A DNA stretch of 64,000 bases from Leucogyrophana mollusca (Eukaryota > Basidiomycota > Agaricomycetes > Boletales): positions 1 through 64,000 of the forward strand of contig MU266329.1 in NCBI GenBank assembly GCA_021014945.1. Direction: 5' to 3'. Below are positions 47,094 to 60,087 of this stretch, one piece after another (the first letter of the stretch is position 1; each line of letters starts with the position of its first letter). Below the pieces are notes generated by a model. It was not told where the DNA came from. It was given only the letters and a program-made list of their open reading frames with translations, and made no database searches. Both the position numbers and the translations under genes were made by a program.

Positions 47094-50000
47094 ATGAGCA
47101 CTGCAGCTCGCTTTCGCACATTCTTATCCTACTCTTTATCCTTTCGCCATACACCTATCTCTCTCCGTCGCACCATAATGACCTCTACTCCAAAGACCGC
47201 CAAGGTCATCGACGGCACGCTCGTCGCAAAGTTTGTTTTATTTCTGATCGACGCCAATCACACCTATATCTAATCGCTCCTTCACAGATCAATCCGCGAA
47301 GGTGTCGCGGAAAAGATAAAGACTTTCCAGTCGCAGTACCCTCGGTTCCAGCCCCAGCTTGTCATTGTGCAAGCTGGCGAAAGACCAGACTCTAGCGTCT
47401 ACGTTCGTATGAAATCGAAGGCTGCTGAGGAGGTTGGGATCAAGTTTACCCACGTTCCCCTCCCAGCGGAAGCGACCGCAGACGAGGTCGTCGAAGTTGT
47501 CAAAAAACTCAACGGCAACGATCAGGTCAGCGGTATCCTCGTCCAGCTCCCCCTCGGACCGCACGTCAGCGAAGCTGGAGTACGCGCGGTCACCGAGGCT
47601 ATCTCACCTGAGAAGGATGTCGATGGGTAAGTTTGCTTTAGACGGTGGGAATAGAACTAGTTCTGATCTTCACGATCCTAGTTTCCATGCATACAACATC
47701 GGATATCTGTCTTCTCGTGCTGCTTCCCCTCTATTCGTCCCCTGTACCCCAGCCGCGGTCATTCGGCTCCTGGAGTCTACCGGCGTACCCATCGATGGTG
47801 CCAATGCAGTCGTTCTAGGTCGCAGTGATATCGTCGGAAACCCCGTTTCGTCCCTCTTGCGGAGCCGTCATGCGACTGTCACGCAGTGCCATAGTCGCAC
47901 CAAGAACATCGAGGAGATTGTAAGGATATTCAGCCGAGTCAAGGTGCAATAGATGGACTTCACAGCTTTTATGACAGGTCAAGCAAGCGGACATTGTCGT
48001 GGCGGCTATCGGCCAGACTGAGTTCGTTAAGGGCTCGTGGATCAAACCCGGTGCGGTCGTTATAGATGTCGGTATCAACTATGTCCCAGGTAAGCCTCCT
48101 CGCGTGATCGTCCATATATCTCGCTGAGGTATTCCGCTCCAAGATGAAACCAAAAAATCTGGTCAGCGCCTTGTCGGCGATGTCGAGTACGTTTCAGCTG
48201 CGGCCTCAGCGTCACACATCACCCCTGTTCCCGGGGGAGTTGGCCCCATGACCGTCGCTTTGCTTATGGAAAGTGTATTCAAGTCCGCCGTCTACCACTG
48301 GGAGAAAGCGAGGGACGCCAAGATTAAGCCGCTGAAGCTTGACATCAAAGCGAAGGTGCCGAGCGACATCGAGATCGCGATGGCGCAGACGCCCAAGGCT
48401 GTGACCCAACTCGCGCAGGAGATAGGTCTTCTCCCCGATGAACTGGAAAGCTATGGCAAGTACAAGGCTAAGGTCGAGCTCAGCGTCTTGGACCGCCTCG
48501 CACACCGCAAGGATGGGAAATACATCGTCATCGCTGGGTATGTCTGGGGTTCAACGTGATAATATATCGAGCCTGACACCCTGTGGTAGTATCACCCCTA
48601 CACCTTTGGGAGAGGGGAAATCTACGACCACTATAGGGTTGGCCCAGGCTCTGGGTGCGCACCTCGGCCGCCCTGCTTTTGCCTGTGTCCGCCAGCCGAG
48701 TCAAGGTCCTACTTTCGGTATCAAAGGAGGCGCCGCTGGTGGAGGCTACAGTCAGGTCATTCCCATGGACGAGGTAAAGCTGCTGGTGATACCACTTCGA
48801 CAAATTGCTGAGGACATGCTTTAGTTCAACCTGCATTTGACTGGGGACATACACGCAGTGACTGCTGCTAATAACTTGTTGGGTGAGTGCATGCGCGCGC
48901 TGATCCCTTATATTATCTGATCATCGGGTGTAGCGGCCGCTCTGGACGCACGTATCTTCCACGAGGCTACCCAGTCGGACAAGGTCAGCGGTGGTTATAC
49001 GCGTCGGGTAGCGCACACTCACATCATCATCAGGCTCTATACAGTCGACTAGTTCCTTCTAAAAAGGGCAAACGCGAGTTTGCTCCCCTCATGTTCAAGC
49101 GTCTGAAGAAGCTCGGCATTGACAAGACAAACCCGAACGACCTCACCCCCGAAGAGATCAATCTCTTCGCACGTCTTGATATTGACCCCGAAACTATTAC
49201 CTGGAACCGCGTTCTCGACACAAACGATCGTTTCCTCCGAAAAGTCACCCTTGGCCGAAACCCGACCGAGAAAGGCCACGAACGCGAGGCCGGCTTTGAT
49301 ATCGCCGTCGCGAGCGAGTGTATGGCGGTTTTGGCTCTGACGACAGGCCTCACGGACATGAGGGAGAGGTTGGGTGAGATGGTAGTTGCTACTAGCAAGA
49401 GGGGAGACCCGATCACTGCCGATGATATTGGTGTTGGAGGCGCCCTTGCTGTCCTCATGAAAGACACTGTCAAGCCCAACCTGATGCAAACTCTTGAGGT
49501 CTGTGCCGGGTGACGCTATCCCGAAAAAGATGACATTGACCCCTTTCTAGGGCACGCCCGTCTTCGTCCACGCGGGTCCCTTCGCCAACATCGCGCATGG
49601 GAACTCGTCCATTCTTGCTGACCGCGTTGCCTTGAAGCTCGCTGGCACAGAAGAGGGCGACTCCTCCGACCGCGTGGGCTATGTTCTCACCGAGGGAGGC
49701 TTCGGTGCCGACATGGGCATGGAGAAGTTCTGCAACATCAAGTGCCGCGTCAGCGGTCTCAAGCCCGACGCTACCGTCATCGTAGCCACCACTCGTGCAC
49801 TCAAGATGCACGGCGGAGGTCCTGAGGTTACGCCAGGCAAGCCCCTGGCCGATACCTACACCAAGGAGGATCTTGTCACTCTCAAAGAGGGATGCAAGAA
49901 CTTGGTCAGGCACATTCAGAACTCGCGCAAGTTTGGTGTCAAGGTCATCATCGCCATTAATCAATTTGCGTGCGTGCACTATTCCGTTTTCGGTTTACTG

Positions 50001-50658
50001 GTGTGCTCAGATCGATCGTTTGGTACAGATCCGATACCCCAGCCGAGCTGGAGCTCGTTCGCCAAGAGGCTCTCGCCGGAGGCGCTGATGCTGCCGTAGT
50101 CAGCAACCACTGGGCAGAGGGTGGGGCTGGTGCCCTTGCCCTTGCCCAGGCAGTCATCGCCACCTGCGAAGGAGAGTCTGGCTTCAAGTTCCTCTACGAC
50201 CTGAACCTTCCCATTGAGGAGAAGATCAATATCATTTCCAGGGAGATATACCATGCGGCCGGAATCGAGCTTAGTGAGCTGGCCCGCACGCAAGTGGAGA
50301 CGTATACCCGTCAAGGATACAGTAACTTGCCCAGTAAGTCTTGGTGGTGATCGCGCATGTTTCCACCTGACAGCCTCTGTCAGTCTGCATGGCCAAAACA
50401 CAATATTCTTTCTCGCACGACCCCTCCCTCAAAAATGTGCCCGAAGGATTCACCATCCCCATCCGTGAAGTACGCCTATCGGCAGGCGCTGGCTTCCTAT
50501 ACCCCATCCTTGGTGACATGCAGACGATGCCTGGTCTCGGCACACGGCCAGGTGAGTGATAAGGAGATAATTCCGTGGCAGCGATCTCACGAGATAACAC
50601 AGGGTTCTGGGAAGTCGGGTTGGACCCCGAGTCCGGGAGAGTTGTTGGCCTCTTCTAG
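47094..50658 (+). CDS. Trifunctional C1-tetrahydrofolate synthase
   Basis: Methylene-THF dehydrogenase, methenyl-THF cyclohydrolase and formyl-THF synthetase in one chain (yeast ADE3/MIS1). N-terminal domain: [26 protein letters not shown], the NADP-binding [16 protein letters not shown], and [15 protein letters not shown]. Synthetase domain: [15 protein letters not shown] (ATP-binding), [61 protein letters not shown] and, at the end, [13 protein letters not shown] with [18 protein letters not shown]. About ten introns. The ATG at 47094 gives a 28-residue presequence ([17 protein letters not shown]), and a second in-frame ATG at 47178 (MTSTPKTAK) gives a cytosolic form, so one gene may supply both compartments. 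Confidence 0.93.
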
Positions 50659-50987
50659 AAGCCTTCGAACGAACAATCCTCTTGCCTTCTCAACGATCGT
50701 GAGACGATGGTACCGGTCTGCCTGAATCTTCACCAGATGTATTACCTCCACTTATGGAGGCGCCGTCTCAACACGGAGCTGTGTGCCGTTCAACACGAGC
50801 ACTGTCTTGCCTAGGTGTTGTAGATTTGCGTTGCGTCCGTATTTAAGGCTACGCAGAGCGGGTGCTTCCAGGGATGGTTGGTTGGTTGAATCGCTCTCTT
50901 ATCAGCTGGTCTTGTACTAGTCGGGGTAAAGATGTACTTTGACGACTTCCTAATGACCATTGTGAATGTCCCTGAGCAAGTTCGTAT
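50659..50987. other. Convergent spacer
   Basis: 330 bp between the stops of C1-THF synthase and the PNGase A-type gene. Nothing recognised. Confidence 0.5.
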
Positions 50988-53312
50988 TTAGTAAGCCTGT
51001 TGTATCCCTGCCTGTCTTCCTCCGGGAAGCCTCGCTGCAGGAACGTCCTGAGAATTCGAAGCCCAAGGGAATTGTGGCAACGACCCAGTTGCGAGAGAGC
51101 CACTCTGCTGGTCGTATGTGATCACATCATAAGCAGCATCGACCTCCCTGTTGTAGGTGTTGCCTTTGAGGTCTGTGTAAGCGAAGGTATTGTTGCTGGT
51201 TCCGTTTCCAGTGTTTCCGGTGGTGGCTATCGTGAAATAGCCAGCTGAGGCGAGAGGTGAGTCATCTGCACAATACGGCGTATTAATAAATCTCACCAGT
51301 TTGCTGGCGCTCAGAGATGGTTGAACCAAGGATGAAAGGTGCGGGAAGAACTTCGCGGTTGTATGAATGATCGAAGGTGCTATAGACTATCAAAACTTTG
51401 TCAGCGAAAGTATGGAGTAAATCGAGCAGAACATACAAGACTCGGAGGTGTTTGTGATGTCATAGTAAGTGACATTGATGTTGAGAGGGTACTCAAAGTT
51501 GTCGACGACAGTCGGCACGCCATTATGAGTCGAGAGAACCGATCCGGTGGCCATTTGGACAACATTCTTGGGGAGATATGAACACGGAACTTCGGTGGCC
51601 ACTTGCATCTTAAAGCTTACCTGAACATACGTATTATCCAGGTAGTATTGAGTGTTCGAATATTCCAGGTTCTGCTCCCACACAACGCTGTTCTCCTTAC
51701 CACTCCCGCTTACAATCGTTGCCTCAATTTTGATCTGTCGGGTGGCCTTGACTGTAACATTCACGTCCCCACCGCCGACGCTTCCGGTGGTCTCCGTCAC
51801 AGCATATGGCTGCGCTTCGTACGATGTGATCTTGCCAGTCGTGGGCTCCGAAGACGTGTCGGTGACGACCTGGAGTAAGCCTGAGACATACCAGTTCTGG
51901 TTGAGCGTGTGGTTCATCTCGGCAGAGGCGACGTCCAAAGAAATGTTATGCGGGAGCCCATCAGCAAAGACGGGGACGAAGGGGGTCAGATCAAGGAAGT
52001 ATGTCGGCAGGTCTAGTGCGCCATAGGACGTGATAGGTCTTTTACAGCGTGTTAGTTAGAATTCATGGGGGTAGATAACTAGGTTTACCTCCAGACGGAG
52101 GGATTGATGCCTCCAGTAAAGATGACGGCGTATGGGAAGGCGACTCCAGCAACTTGCCCGTCAACGAGCATACGAACCTCTCGGAAGGGTCCCCCTCCAT
52201 ATGTGGTATCAGGGGGTAAGTCACCAAGGTACTCATCTGCAGTGTTAAAGTACTATAAAGGATCAGACTGACATGATAGGAAAGGCCGCGATAGTAGTTT
52301 ACCCAGAACTCTTCGTCCCCATTTCCAGAAGCATATAGTTCAGCGTAGACTTCGACTGTGTTTGTGGGGAGCGTAACGTTGAGCTGAAGTGAACCGCCAG
52401 TTGGCTTAAAGTTTAGGGATTATAAGAAAACACGCACAGAAAAGGTAGGAGGAACAGATGCATCGTCTGCACTCGTGTTTGACATGGTTGAGATTGGAAT
52501 GATAAGGTCCGCTTGCCCCGCGGTCGGATACTGTTCAGAAGCTGCGTAGAACGTCGCGTAAAGAGTGGCTTGTAGTGGGCAACGTGAATATCAATGAGTA
52601 TATACGGCATGCAGGGGCACGTACTAGCATACTGGCCATTCAAGCCTGTTGCGAGCTCGTTATCCAACTCGAGTATGAAGGTGCCAGGTTTCGCAAAAAG
52701 AGGGATATAGCGCGTAACGTCTTTGGAATAGGTCCAGATGATCCCATCGTACGTCGGCTCCGGGGTGGACGTGCGCCAGACTGTATACACCAGTCTGACT
52801 CATTGTAGACAGAATGAAGGAAAACGCGCGTACTCTCGACGTTCTGGAACGTGAATATACCGAGCCGATCGTACTGCGTCCCGTTCGACGTGACGGTGAA
52901 GTTCAAAGTGACAGCTGCCCATGATCCGGCTGCACCGCAATCTGTTGGAGGGCTGTCATGGGAGACGTCAATCACATTCACGGGAAAATCAGCGAGAACA
53001 AGGTACTCACGTATACTGCACGATTTCTGGGCTAAGGAAGCCCTGTCAGTTATTATGAATCCAAGTTGAGGTCTTGCACTTACTCTCCGTAGGAGTTCCC
53101 GAACGTCCGCCTGACGTGTCGATCCTTATCAATTCCGAGCGAATTGGTTGAAAAAGGTGAATTTACTCAAGAATCATTGTGGTGCATGTTTGTGCACCTG
53201 AAGGCACGGGTGGCGGTTCGGCCACCTGAAAATCAACCAGTACTTGGGCGCCGGTCAACACTGCAAGCAGCGCCCCGGCGACGAATAACCTCGACAGCAA
53301 CCTCTGGAACAT
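50988..53312 (-). CDS. Secreted PNGase A-type peptide N-glycanase
   Basis: Member of the plant/fungal PNGase A family (acidic peptide-N4-(N-acetyl-beta-glucosaminyl)asparagine amidase), which removes N-glycans from glycoproteins or peptides, probably outside the cell or in the vacuole. ATG at 53312 gives a signal peptide (LFVAGALLAVLTGAQ). Family landmarks: DRLGIFTFQNVESTRV, EPTYDGIIWTYSKDVTRY, ELDNELATGLNGQY, NAEVYAELYASGNGDEEFWY-like segment, GPFREVRMLVDGQVAG, FPYAVIFTGGINPSVWRPI, GALDLPTYFLDLTPFVP and NQNWYVSGLLQV. Many N-glycosylation sequons (NVT, NNT, NHT). About ten introns. The C-terminus (SLPQFPWASNSQDV) runs to the stop at 50988; the last splice junctions are approximate. Confidence 0.85.
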
Positions 53313-53569
53313 CGCAAGCGGATAGTGGGAAGCGGCCTCAGTATATGTGAGTCCTGGGCCTATACTTATGTACGCGAGTGGAACTGGGACTCCGACTTTC
53401 TTCTCGGCGAAACATGCGCTAATGAGCTATCCTTGACCACGGCATCCACATCCATGCACCATGTGCTTCATCGAAGAACGATGGGAAAATATATAAGAGT
53501 CTAGGCGGTGAGTAATGTTTTTACGCCATTTGATGCTTACAATCAGCGCGTACCGACTTGTATATCCTC
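53313..53569. other. Spacer between PNGase A-type and GST genes
   Basis: 257 bp; promoter of the PNGase A-type gene and 3' end of the GST gene. Nothing further recognised. Confidence 0.5.
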
Positions 53570-54363
53570 TCATAGTGCGACGTTGCACTCTTTCTCCGCG
53601 TCTGCCAACAGTCTCGCCCACCTCCCTTCATTCCAGGTGCTCAGCTCCTTCCACTCTTCTTTGTCCAGCACCCGCTTGTACCATAGAATCCGGGTAGCCA
53701 CGATGATATCCGCGTAAGAGAATGTCTCCCCCATCAGCCACTTTCCATCGCACTTTCCGTACCATCCATTAACAGCATCCAACCCGGCTTTGATCTGCGC
53801 CCAGTCCTCGTTTCGCGTTGAACCCAAATCCTCCCATTGCTTTCCGTAGGCGACAGGCTTTGTCCGTGCAAAATACTCCGCGCCTCTAGAGTTTAGATGC
53901 TCCTCTGTCCTAGCGATTATCATCGGAGGTGACTTTGTCATGGCATATGTAGCTGCCATAAACGCAGGTTCGATGGCATCGATAATGCCCTTGGTGTTGG
54001 GAGGGAATACGGGTTTCGACGGGTATGTCTTCTCGAGGTACTCTGCAATAAGGAAGGAATCGGCGACTACGACCCCAGTGTTTGGGTCCTTGATTACGGG
54101 AAGAGTATAGAGATCAGCTCCATCAGGCCTCTTGCTGGTGGGTAGTCCCCCGATGCTTTTCACGAAGTCCGCGATATCAGGGTATTCTACCCATTCCACA
54201 CTGAATGGCAGGCCTTTGTAGCTTAGGGCGAATCTGTTTACGCGCTCAATGGACTCCACGCCTTTACCTGGATCGAAAAAACTCACCTTATTTTGGCTGG
54301 GTTAGGCGACCAGTATTTACCAGGCAGTTTGCTAGGTATATCATACAGGGTGATGGGCTGCAT
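53570..54363 (-). CDS. Glutathione S-transferase, etherase-like fungal class
   Basis: Two exons (54287-54363, 53570-54233) give 246 residues. The short first exon supplies the thioredoxin-fold start ITLYDIPSKLPGKYWSPN, and the junction KI-RFALSYKGLPF keeps the frame. VEWVEYPDI and TLPVIKDPNTGVVVADSFLI (with the cis-Pro of VYTLPV-type and the following Asp-Ser that bind glutathione), then IAEYLEKTYP, then an all-helical C-terminal domain ending GRWARLLADAEKE. The first-exon sequence and length match the wood-decay-fungus GSTs related to bacterial beta-etherases, which handle lignin- or plant-derived compounds. Substrate not determinable here. Confidence 0.88.
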
Positions 54364-54884
54364 TCTGTACTTGCCTGGAGTGGTACCGTGCTGTTCGACT
54401 CATGTTTCATGCACGAGGGCATCGGGCATTCGGGCGAGGGCAGGTTCGGGAACTCGGGGGATGACTGAGCAACTCTTGGCGAGACATCAGTTGCAGATAA
54501 TCTTTGGTTGACGAACTCGATTCGGGAAGGTGGCGGATATCTGTCACAACACCAGTACAACCTATATACGAGATATGATCCATCGACGTGCACTGAACAG
54601 CTGGCCTCACTTGCTACCAGACCTCCCATCATGACGGACGGATCGCATCGAGGATCGACAAGCCCGACCCGGGGCCGCGAAGGATTGTCAAACGAGCCGA
54701 AAGTTATCAGATAACACCTTTCATATGGTCAGACTCTAGTGGCAGTGAAAGTTTGGGGTGACACTACGAATAAGTTACGAAGAATGAAAGCATTTACACA
54801 ACCGTAGATGATAGTGCTTGTATGTGTGGGATCTGCATCACAGGATGACAGCACACCACGAACCTAGCGCGATTGGCTTGATTC
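54364..54884. other. Intergenic, GST promoter
   Basis: 520 bp without a supportable gene. Upstream of GST and downstream of the Pmp3-like gene. Confidence 0.5.
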
Positions 54885-55930
54885 TTAGAATTCATGATTT
54901 AGGAATTCATCGCCCTGCGGAGTAGCAGCGTGCCCGTTGCCCGCTGCTGCGGCCCCATTACCCTCCCTGCGCTCACCATAGGATCCACCGCTCGGATCTT
55001 CTGGTCCATCTAACTCCATGGACCCACTCTGCCTCGAATACGTCGACTCGAGATCCCCGCCGTCACCCACAGTTGACCGATTCTTCGATTTCTTCTTCCG
55101 TTTCTTCTGATCAGTGACAGAGTGCGCGTCCTCTGTCCTTGCCCAACGGTCTTTCTTCTTCTTTTTCTTCTTGCCAGAAGCATCTCCTCCACCTCCACCA
55201 AGCGTGTCTTCGAAATTGGCTGGGTAACGCCATCTCCCACCACCCGATTCAGATGTGCGGATGCTACCTTCGCGATCAGGGTTATAATACGATTCGTCAT
55301 CTTCACGCCAGAGCCCGTCCTGGGTCTGTTGACGCTGAGGGCGGCTATCCTGACAGTCCGGCGTGCCTGGCCCTGAGACTTGGCCTTCCTCCAGTGTCTG
55401 CTCATCCAGCGCGGAGTGCGGGTTACGATCGTTGTAGCGGTGTGCCCATTGCGACCGCTGCTCGTGCCGCTTGATGGTTGAGGTGTCGACAAGTCCGTAG
55501 CGCTGGACCCACTTGGGTGTGCGCTTGTGGTTCTTGTTATTGCGGATGTTCTGGAAACAAACATAGGATGTTAAAAGACACCTTCCAGAGCGACAAAAAA
55601 GCGATGCTATGCGTACTTGAATGTAAAAATTGTGACAGTGTCCTGTTGGATTGTGTAAGCAGACGCCTAGCCAACAGCGATGACACGATACGAACCAGGA
55701 ATATAGCCACAGATGGTGAGCAGAGTATTTAACCAAAAGTCCTTTCCGATACCAAATCTCGCCGCAACAGCTATGAAGGTAAAGTTGTGAAAAGCTCCAC
55801 AGCGGAAGTTGCGAAGCTGAAAGTGCGTACCTAGTGGGGGGAAGAGAGTCCCCATGATGAAGAGAAGAACAGCGTAGCCATGGTATTTCTTGACCTTTGG
55901 TTTCGCTGGATTATTAGACTTTGGTGCCAT
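54885..55930 (-). CDS. Pmp3/Sna-type membrane protein with long charged tail
   Basis: N-terminal UPF0057 domain of the stress-related Pmp3/RCI family: two hydrophobic helices (YAVLLFIMGTLFPPL and NTLLTICGYIPG) joined by AVAARFGIGKDFWL, then HCHNFYIQNIRNNKNHKRTP. Several introns lie in the domain. Unlike Pmp3 itself (about 55 residues), the protein continues some 200 residues into a hydrophilic tail: WAHRYNDRNPHS, GGRWRYPANFEDTLGGGGG, a Lys run (KKKKKKKDRW), KKRKKKSKNRS and an Ala/Gly-rich end. The tail recalls the yeast Sna3/Sna4 vacuolar paralogues. Divergent from the zinc-finger gene. Confidence 0.85.
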
Positions 55931-56265
55931 GGTCGTTGTCGTAGTTCATGAGCAAGATTGAGTGAATCTGAATCCGATGGCCGTGCTGGCGTTTCAAGTT
56001 GCTGGGTCCATATAAAAGCCCCGGTGCATACGCAGTAGAAATACCCGAAACAGCATTTCCCACATGGCTTGTGCCGTTATCCCAAACCAAGTCTTGGCCT
56101 GGCGTTGATAGCTTTTACCCTCTCTGACCCCAACCCCTTCCCCCTGGTCATTTCTGTAAGTCACATCCCCATTTTATCTCGCTAATGAGCTAATTAATCG
56201 CCTACAGATAGTCACCAGCCTTGTGACGGCTCCAGCTTCACAGCCAGGACGCGATTTATCTCTAA
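55931..56265. promoter_or_regulatory. Divergent region Pmp3-like / zinc-finger gene
   Basis: 335 bp between start codons. A possible TATA-like TATAAAAG lies near 56010 on the + strand. An intron in the zinc-finger 5' UTR is possible (GTAAGT at about 56155, CTACAG near 56207). Confidence 0.4.
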
Positions 56266-58413
56266 ATGGATCCGGACGAACACGAGCCCGTTCTGGATCT
56301 CTCCGACGTCGTACATGATGAACCACTCGGCTCAGAAGACGAATTGATCCATGACGCTGATGAAGCTGATACAGACAAAACGCGACACGCGCCTTCATCG
56401 TTCGCAGACCCAGACCAACATCTCGATTCTCCGCATCATCAACTACCCCTCTCCCTCTCCACATCCTCTGTGGTGGAACACTTCTCGGTTGAAATGCTCG
56501 AACGGGAGATAGCCACTCTCCTCCAGCAGAATGCATCGGCCGCGTCTGCCGCTCTCTTTAATGCGGCTGCCCAACAACGCCAGGCTCAGGCCAACACTGA
56601 CTATGACCGCGAACGCACCGCGCTCACGAATTCGGGCGAGAGCCATAACCCTCAAGGGGATGAACACGATTTAATGAACGAGGGCCTTTCTGGACTGGGG
56701 CTCAATCTCAGCGGCCTTGCTGCTATGCTACAGGCTGCCCATGCCCAAGCTGCTGCCCATGAACGTAACGCAGAGGCTGCGAAGGACCAAGCAACAGCTC
56801 TTGAAAAGGAACGACGCACAACACGAACCGCACCTGCATTCCATTCGCTTACCGCTGACGAAAGCGATGTCTTTGCGGAAGATGGAGGTCGAGAGAGCAG
56901 CGCGGAGGATTTGGACTTGCTATATCCCGAGAGAGATCACGAGGAACATGACGATGATCAAGGCACAGGAAATGTACAGCGTCAACATGGCCTTCGTTCG
57001 ACCCCGAACATATCTTCTCCGGATGCGCACTCGGGTGTTCCTGGGGAATTCAACGATATCAGTGACATCCTCAACCATTTATCTTCACATTTTGATGATG
57101 CAGAAGCTGAGGCTGACTCCACGCACGAACGGCCAGAGACAGCATCGAACGTGAAGGAACCCGAAATCTCTCGACCACCCGCTGGTCATATATCAACGCC
57201 GCCTCCGCCGCCACCTCAACCGCCTTCTAGCTCCCCTCCCCCAGAAGCGCAACCTGTCGCTTCTACATCTTCAACTCGAGAGCCCCCAGCAGATAGCAGA
57301 AAGCCAAAAAAGACTAAAGAGAAAGAGAGAGACAAGGAACAGCAGAAGGAGAGTGACAAGGAGAAGGAGAAAGTCCCAAACATACACACATGTGAAGATC
57401 CACAATGCCGCAAGTCATTTACACGGAGGAGCGATCTTGCACGCCATATGCGAATACATACCGGTGAACGGCCCTTCGTCTGTGGACACAGTGGCTGTGG
57501 AAAGACGTTCATTCAGGTCGGTATTGCCCACTCAATCATGTCGCGTCGATCAGATCTACACTAATGTTGCATTCACAGAGATCAGCTCTTCATGTCCACC
57601 AACGAGTACACACCGGCGAGAAACCACATAGCTGTGAATATCCGGGCTGCGGGAAGACATTCGGTGACTCAAGCAGTCTCGCACGACATCGACGGACACA
57701 CACGGGAAAGCGCCCGTATAAGTGCGAGGATCCAGAATGCGAAAAAACTTTTACACGACGCACGACGCTCACGCAACATATGCGAACTCATGATCCGACA
57801 TGGGAGCCAGATCCTAATATGTGAGTCTCAGCCAAAGCATACTTGCCAGTGGTATTTCACAGGTTTACTGATTGGGTAACGTAGTAAATACAACTTCAAG
57901 GCAAAGAAACAGAAGTTATCAGAAGAAGCTGATGATCTTGAGCTAGAAGAGTCTGTGCGAACGATTTCTTCGCTATTCGCGCAATCCGGCACCGCCAATG
58001 GCGTTGCTGCTCGATTGGCGGAGGCTGGTGGGCCGGATGAGCCCCTCGAGGCCCGCGTAGCGAGCATTAGCGCGGAAATCGTGGCAGCTATCGCGCAAGC
58101 GTCATCACGGGCGCTTGATGAGGACGCAGATGAACTGGAAGAGGAAGAAGGAATGGATGATGAAGATGGGGATGGATGGGGCTCTGGGTCTGGACACGAG
58201 ATTGGGGGTCATGAGAGCATTGTACCCAATACGAGTGGGATCAGAGGCAGTGGTGATGGTGGTGAGAGCGGTCGCATCGGCGCTGGTGTTGGTGGGAAGC
58301 GGGTTGGAAGCGTGGAAGAGGACGATGAGGACAGTGATACATTTCCTATTCCACTACGGACACGGAAAGGCAAAGAGCCGGTTGCTCTTATCGGGATGAA
58401 GAGGAAGAGATGA
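56266..58413 (+). CDS. C2H2 zinc-finger transcription factor
   Basis: 673 residues from three exons: 56266-57516, 57579-57820, 57885-58413. A long acidic, low-complexity N-terminus with a helical Ala/Gln region and a Pro-rich stretch ([16 protein letters not shown]) precedes a basic Lys/Glu run. Four tandem TFIIIA-type fingers follow (from [20 protein letters not shown] to [13 protein letters not shown]), with TGERP, TGEKP and TGKRP linkers; the first intron cuts between finger 2's CGKTF and its histidines. After the fingers is an acidic helical region and a basic end (LIGMKRKR). Expected to be a nuclear DNA-binding factor; the target genes are unknown. Confidence 0.88.
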
Positions 58414-58723
58414 AGAGACATAGGCTGCTTCTAGTATTGTACTGCTATCTATGTACTTTCGCATAACTTAACGAGCCGCTAATAACGACTGTACCGTGAC
58501 CGACGATAGGGAGGGAGGCGGGCATCCGGACCCTGCCGGACCGTGAGCAAATACGCAAGTGGATCCTTCGCTACGATCTGAAAAGGTCTCCGTTCCGTGT
58601 GTTTTCGAGGGTGTCCGACTTCATCCGCGTCTGAAAGCACCCTATATAACAATCGGTACAGTTTTTGTACTGATATCATATCCCTGAATCAGAACCCTCA
58701 CACACTCCCAACAGATCACCAAG
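58414..58723. promoter_or_regulatory. Spacer holding the FBP1 promoter
   Basis: 310 bp. TATATAA at 58643-58649, about 75 bp before the FBP1 ATG, is the likely TATA box. Nothing else assigned. Confidence 0.5.
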
Positions 58724-60087
58724 ATGGCAGAAGAACAACCTCCTAGTACCGATCTTATCACCTTGACCAGGTGTGCATGGACGGGTTCCGTATTAATAGA
58801 CCATCCGCAGATATTGACAATTAACACCAGACACGTTTTGCACGACCAGCTTCGTCTCGGGGCGGCCGCTACGGGTGATCTCACCCTCCTGCTTACCGCG
58901 ATCCAAGTCACGTCTAAGTTCATCGCAACCAATGTCCGTAAAGCACGTCTCATCAACCTGTACGCCTCATTTCTCCAAGCTGTGTTGTGATTCAAGCCCC
59001 TTGACATGTTGACGTGGCCCTTCCTCACTCAGCGTTGGACTCGCTGGCGAAACCAACGTGCAAGGAGAGGAGCAAAAGAAGCTTGATGTCCTCTCCAATG
59101 ACATCATGGTGAATGCCCTCCGCGCTTCAGGGAAAACAGCCGTATTGGTTTCCGAAGAGCTTGACGATGCCATCATAATCGAGGAGCGTAACAGAGGAAA
59201 GTACTGCGTCGTATTCGATCCTCTCGATGGTAGCAGCAACATCGATGCCGGTGTTAACATCGGTACTATTTTTGGTATCTACCAAGTGGTCAGTTTATCC
59301 CTGCCTCCAAATTCGGTCGCGCAGTGACCTTTTCCGTAACAGAGACCGGATTCTAAGGGCACTGTTGAGGATGTTCTTAGACCGGGCAGCGAAATGGTAG
59401 CCGCAGGGTACACCATGTAGGTGCCCCCAACATAACTTAGAGTCTTCTGAGGGTGACCTCCCCGATAGGTATGGGTCGTCGGCAAACTTGGTTCTATCCA
59501 CCGGCTCGGGTGTCAATGGGTACACCCTGGATGCCGCTCTGGGAGAGTTCATCCTCACTCACCCTGATGTACGCCTTTTCTTGCACTCCCCTTCTATATC
59601 TTACACACGTGCCGTTCTAGATCAAAATTCCCTCCAGGGGCAAAATCTACTCCTTTAATGAGGGCAACTCGATGTACTTCCACCCGCCCGTTAACGCGTA
59701 TCTGAACTCCATCAAGTATCCCACGACCGGGTCACCTTATTCCGCTCGTTACATCGGATCAATGGTTGCAGACGTCCACCGAACGCTGTTGTACGGTGGG
59801 ATATTCGGTTATCCCGATGACAAGAAGAGCAAGTCGGGCAAACTGCGCCTACTATACGAGGCATTCCCGATGGCGTTCTTGACTGAACAGGTGCGTCTGT
59901 AGTCCAATCCTCCGATCTGGCGCCAATGAAAGGGTCCCCTTAGGCTGGAGGCATCGCAACGACGGGAACCAAGCGGATTCTTGACATTGTTCCTAAGAGC
60001 ATTCATGAGCGATGCCCTGTATACCTGGGCAGCAAGGATGACGTCCAGGACCTCATGAAGTTCTATGAGACAGAGCCGCACGCCTGA
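58724..60087 (+). CDS. FBP1: Fructose-1,6-bisphosphatase
   Basis: Gluconeogenic enzyme that hydrolyses fructose 1,6-bisphosphate in the cytosol. Six or so exons. Landmarks: [10 protein letters not shown] across the first intron, [22 protein letters not shown], metal and substrate sites [58 protein letters not shown], the active-site signature [41 protein letters not shown], and the end [16 protein letters not shown]. About 350 residues, the normal length; every catalytic motif is intact. The N-terminus lacks the Pro-Thr start targeted by yeast degradation, so regulation may differ. Confidence 0.94.
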
